Of a stretch of DNA of 55,672 bases, positions 53,170-55,672 are shown piece by piece (within the stretch, counting starts at the first letter, position 1; each line of letters begins with the position of its first letter). Source of the DNA: Saprospiraceae bacterium (lineage in GTDB: Bacteria > Bacteroidota > Bacteroidia > Chitinophagales > Saprospiraceae); NCBI GenBank assembly GCA_020628855.1, contig JAHDEL010000001.1:29821-85492 (forward strand), read 5' to 3'. The notes beneath the pieces are model-generated. The model ran no database searches. It was not told the DNA's origin and saw only the letters and a list, made by a program, of their open reading frames with translations. Made by a program: the position numbers and the translations under genes.

Positions 53170-54489
53170 TCAAAATGTAAAGCCTAGACTAATTGCATGT
53201 TTCGCAAGGCTAGTCCCTAGAGTGTTTGCTTGGAACACTGGCTTTATACTTCTAGTGAAAGTATAATTTAAAGACAATCTTCTTCTTGAGTCTCTCAAAG
53301 TTCTCTCCACACCAACTCCGGTCAAAAAAGATGAGATTGTTGAATTTTCTAAGCTATTCCGAGATGTAATTGTAGAAGCAATGGATTCATATCCAGAATG
53401 CGAAACACGTATTGATTCGAGCTTATCTGTTGCTTGTACAACGTGCATTATATCAATTCCTCCATTGATATCCAATCTGAAACCTTTGCCTTCCAAAAGG
53501 TTAACTTCTCCTAAGAGTTGCATTCCGATAGACTGCATTTGGTGGGTATTTGTTAAAGCTAAATTGAGAGTCTCAGTTTCTGTCGTATTAGCTGACCTAA
53601 AGATATTAGCTTCCCCTTCTATGAATCCAGTAGGTGTGGCCATTGCTAGGCCCACTTGTTGAGAACTCTCCTCATTGATCTGATTTGCAAGAGTAAGTTC
53701 TGAGTTATGGCCAGACCTAAACCTAATATTTTCATAGTATGCTCCTATCCTCACACTGAGTTGTTGGTTGATTTGAAAACCATAATTCAACTGTAGGTGT
53801 ACTCCTTTTCCAATGGTATGCCAAAAGGCTGCTGGCTGAACTGCAGATGCAAAATTCTGATTCAACTTAAGTTGGTAGAGACTCATCCCACTTAACAACC
53901 TCAGTGTATGTCGTTGCTCATTTATGATTTCATCTTCATGATCAACGCTCACCTGTCTTAAACTTACATTTCTGGGGTGCGAAGTCAAGAATATTGCTTT
54001 TTTCTCTAATTGAGAGAACACAGCTACATTTGATCTCTTTATTGGTTTATTGGTTGAATTATCTGTCTCTTGATGTCCAAATTGTATTGATTCAGAGAAT
54101 TTTGGGGTTTGATTATTTATAATTGTTGTAGGCGAAATAGGTTCTTTATACTTCAAGTTAGAAGATTGCTGATGATTGGTGTAGACATCACTTGCCTGTC
54201 TAATAGCAACACTAGTTTTATTTTGGTTAATTAACAGCGCAGGAAGTCTATCGATATCTGATACTGGGAGTATTCTAGAACTATCATGATCCATATATCC
54301 ACCAGTCAGTGCTGTCAAGAACACCACTGCCCCAAGAAGAAAAGCAATCAGATACCTGTAGTTGGTCTTTGATGGAAAAATGCGTTCTTCAAGTGATTCA
54401 TAAAATGCACTATCTAATTCCAACCACTCATGATTTGTGGAAGCATTATCACCAAATGTTTGTTGCCATATGTGATCTTGCTCAAGCAT
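53170..54489 (-). CDS. Anti-sigma-like protein with one TM segment, long periplasmic linker and barrel-like C-terminal domain
   Basis: A 439-residue protein. A cytoplasmic head (about 1-44, rich in Trp and Glu) could bind the ECF sigma encoded just upstream. One helix is at about 45-63 (YLIAFLLGAVVFLTALTGG). Residues about 67-190 are Ser/Thr/Asn/Gln-rich and likely unstructured. The rest (about 195-439) has alternating beta strands and ends with ISLGFTF, like outer-membrane barrels. The gene start overlaps the sigma gene by 8 bases. The role as an anti-sigma factor is inferred from position; no family match was certain. Confidence 0.65.
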   Translation of the reverse strand: MLEQDHIWQQTFGDNASTNHEWLELDSAFYESLEERIFPSKTNYRYLIAFLLGAVVFLTALTGGYMDHDSSRILPVSDIDRLPALLINQNKTSVAIRQASDVYTNHQQSSNLKYKEPISPTTIINNQTPKFSESIQFGHQETDNSTNKPIKRSNVAVFSQLEKKAIFLTSHPRNVSLRQVSVDHEDEIINEQRHTLRLLSGMSLYQLKLNQNFASAVQPAAFWHTIGKGVHLQLNYGFQINQQLSVRIGAYYENIRFRSGHNSELTLANQINEESSQQVGLAMATPTGFIEGEANIFRSANTTETETLNLALTNTHQMQSIGMQLLGEVNLLEGKGFRLDINGGIDIMHVVQATDKLESIRVSHSGYESIASTITSRNSLENSTISSFLTGVGVERTLRDSRRRLSLNYTFTRSIKPVFQANTLGTSLAKHAISLGFTF

Positions 54490-55024
54490 AGCCTTGTAAT
54501 AACTCTGGTGAATAATTTTTAACTTTCCCTTTCAGCATCTTTCTCGCCTTCATCAATTGCGTTTTGGATGTACTCTGGGATATACCAAGTATGTCAGCAA
54601 TCTCTTTATGATTATAACCATCAATCACATAAAGATTGAACACAGATCTACACCCATTTGGAAGCAGTTGGATTAATCCTAATAACTCTTTCATCGATAA
54701 GGTCTCAAACTCTGCAGGTTGATGGGTTAAGAAGTGACTCGCTTGTGAAAGATCGCTAACCACTTGTCCGAAAATATTATGACGACGCAATTGTTGCAAA
54801 CAGGTATTAATTACGACTCTTGATGACCATGTCTTTAGTAACGCTTTTGTCGAATCATACTTCTCCATATCCTTAAAAATAGAAACATAGGATTCTTGTA
54901 ATAAATCCTTTGCTTCTTCTGAAGTTCTTGCATATCTCTGGCAAATAAGAAAAAATGCCTTATGAGTCCTTTGATAGAATTGCTTAAAAGCGCTTCTGTC
55001 ACCAGAAAGGATTTTGTGCTGCAA
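54482..55024 (-). CDS. ECF sigma-70 factor
   Basis: A 180-residue sigma factor. Region 2: AFKQFYQRTHKAFFLICQRY and EEAKDLLQESYVSIFKDMEKY; then region 4: LLPNGCRSVFNLYVIDGYNH and EIADILGISQSTSKTQLMKAR. No ATG is available, so TTG at 55024 is chosen; the frame stays open with no ATG to a TAG about 50 bases further upstream. The next gene (the TM/barrel protein) overlaps by 8 bases, so they are translationally coupled. It is the second ECF factor in the window. Confidence 0.88.
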   Translation of the reverse strand: MQHKILSGDRSAFKQFYQRTHKAFFLICQRYARTSEEAKDLLQESYVSIFKDMEKYDSTKALLKTWSSRVVINTCLQQLRRHNIFGQVVSDLSQASHFLTHQPAEFETLSMKELLGLIQLLPNGCRSVFNLYVIDGYNHKEIADILGISQSTSKTQLMKARKMLKGKVKNYSPELLQGYA

Positions 55025-55062
55025 TATGTGGTCTGATTCCCGCAGAAATAAAGGTTTTAATA

Positions 55063-55093
55063 AAGGAGTGATAGGATCAACCTACCACTCCTT
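55063..55093 (-). terminator. Probable terminator between the FAS1 gene and the sigma gene
   Basis: AAGGAGTG (55063-55070) pairs with CACTCCTT (55086-55093), with a further TAGG/CCTA inside. The T content afterwards is moderate. It ends near the open frame of the sigma gene. Confidence 0.65.
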
Positions 55094-55099
55094 CTGTTA

Positions 55100-55672
55100 T
55101 TATTGTTTAATCAATTTTGTCGTGCTTCTAAATTTTTCATCTTGGTACTTTAATAAGTAGTACCCTGATTCTAATTGATCAATATTAAGTTCTTGAGATT
55201 GTCTGATATTCTTCCATTGCATAACAATTTTGCCTGCATGATCATAGCAAACTAATGTGTTGTTACTTTCAGGCTGCTCACTCATTGTGAATGAAAATGC
55301 TGATTGAGCAGGATTTGGAAAAACGTTAGATACTGCAAGTGGAAGATTTGCTACTGCACTAGTACTTGGCAGTAAGACAGCATCAATAACATGTACAACT
55401 CCATTATCTGTAGTAATGTCTGCGACCGTAACCATCGCATCATCAATAAAGACACCTTCATCTGTAATTGATACAGTGACTTCTTTTCCATTCAATGTTG
55501 CTGCTTTCTGACCATCTTCTAAGTCAGTGCTTAAGACTGTGGCTCCAATGACATGATAAAGCAAAATATCAGTTAAGTCACCGCTTGGGTCTTGCAATAA
55601 GGTCTCCACAGTACCTTCTGGCAATGCTGCAAATGCTGCATCAGTCGGTGCAAAAACTGTAAATGGCCCGTC
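55100..55672 (-). CDS. Fasciclin (FAS1)-domain protein with T9SS type A sorting domain, partial
   Basis: The visible 190 codons are the 3' part of the gene; the frame is open to the window end, so its start is outside. The FAS1 fold at the N-terminal side reads GPFTVFAPTDAAFAALPEGT, ILLYHVIGA, and NGVVHVIDAVLLP. A short linker precedes a T9SS type A C-terminal domain (NVFPNPAQSAFSFTMSEQPE, then LESGYYLLKYQDEKFRST). FAS1 proteins mediate adhesion; this one should be secreted and attached to the surface. Confidence 0.88.
   Translation of the reverse strand, partial: DGPFTVFAPTDAAFAALPEGTVETLLQDPSGDLTDILLYHVIGATVLSTDLEDGQKAATLNGKEVTVSITDEGVFIDDAMVTVADITTDNGVVHVIDAVLLPSTSAVANLPLAVSNVFPNPAQSAFSFTMSEQPESNNTLVCYDHAGKIVMQWKNIRQSQELNIDQLESGYYLLKYQDEKFRSTTKLIKQ

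Overview
The window is a chromosomal stretch of an AT-rich member of the Bacteroidota, possibly of the Saprospirales type. The family-level evidence is: secretion-system type IX (T9SS) C-terminal sorting domains, one gliding-motility-associated type and one type A; a three-gene sdhCAB operon with a single membrane subunit; a bacillithiol enzyme (BshA); DUF2480 and DUF3667 proteins; a SusC/HmuR-style TonB receptor; and many start regions with the Bacteroidota -7 promoter element TAnnTTTG and little sign of Shine-Dalgarno sequences. Genes are dense on both strands. No gap exceeds 300 bases, and I saw no rRNA, tRNA, CRISPR array, insertion sequence or phage gene.

Layout. 1-2 kb: end of a small membrane protein gene and an aminopeptidase P (-). 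2.2-7.8 kb (+): rpoN, scpB, a DUF2480 protein, a lytic transglycosylase, a PLP enzyme with a Tat-like signal, a VanZ-like protein. 7.9-11.5 kb (+): an M13 metallopeptidase lipoprotein and a PAF-acetylhydrolase-like esterase. 11.5-15 kb (-): succinate dehydrogenase. 15-20.3 kb: an outer-membrane barrel (+), then (-) a YceI lipoprotein and a histidine kinase that overlaps a TonB receptor gene. 20.4-25.8 kb: a MerR/B12-type regulator, bshA, phoH, and a tight SAM-hydrolase/ABM/aroB operon. 25.8-29.3 kb (-): cell-envelope proteins (barrel, LVIVD lipoprotein, Ig-like lipoprotein). 29.4-33.4 kb (+): a polysaccharide flippase, a Wzz-like protein and an O-antigen ligase/polymerase. 33.4-36.6 kb: ECF sigma factor, short anti-sigma candidate, prfA, a CBS-domain membrane protein. 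36.6-46.5 kb: scattered housekeeping genes (thrS, aroA, ssb, an RhlE-like helicase) mixed with lipoproteins, DUF3667 and CPBP protease genes. 46.6-49.4 kb (-): a 934-residue secreted protein with eleven tandem Cys-containing modules. 49.5-53.2 kb (+): a TetR-controlled redox operon (reductase, PhzF isomerase, FAD monooxygenase). 53.2-55.7 kb (-): a protein joining an inner-membrane segment to a predicted outer-membrane barrel, its ECF sigma factor, and a FAS1 protein cut by the window end.

The most unusual items are the sigma-factor-linked transmembrane/barrel protein, the alternating eleven-module surface protein, the TetR redox operon with a palindrome touching its start codon, a B12-type MerR regulator that has lost light-sensing residues, and a recurring arrangement in which TAnnTTTG ends exactly four bases before the start codon, suggesting leaderless mRNAs. 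I did not see a defence island or another obviously new multi-gene system; most of the window is housekeeping.
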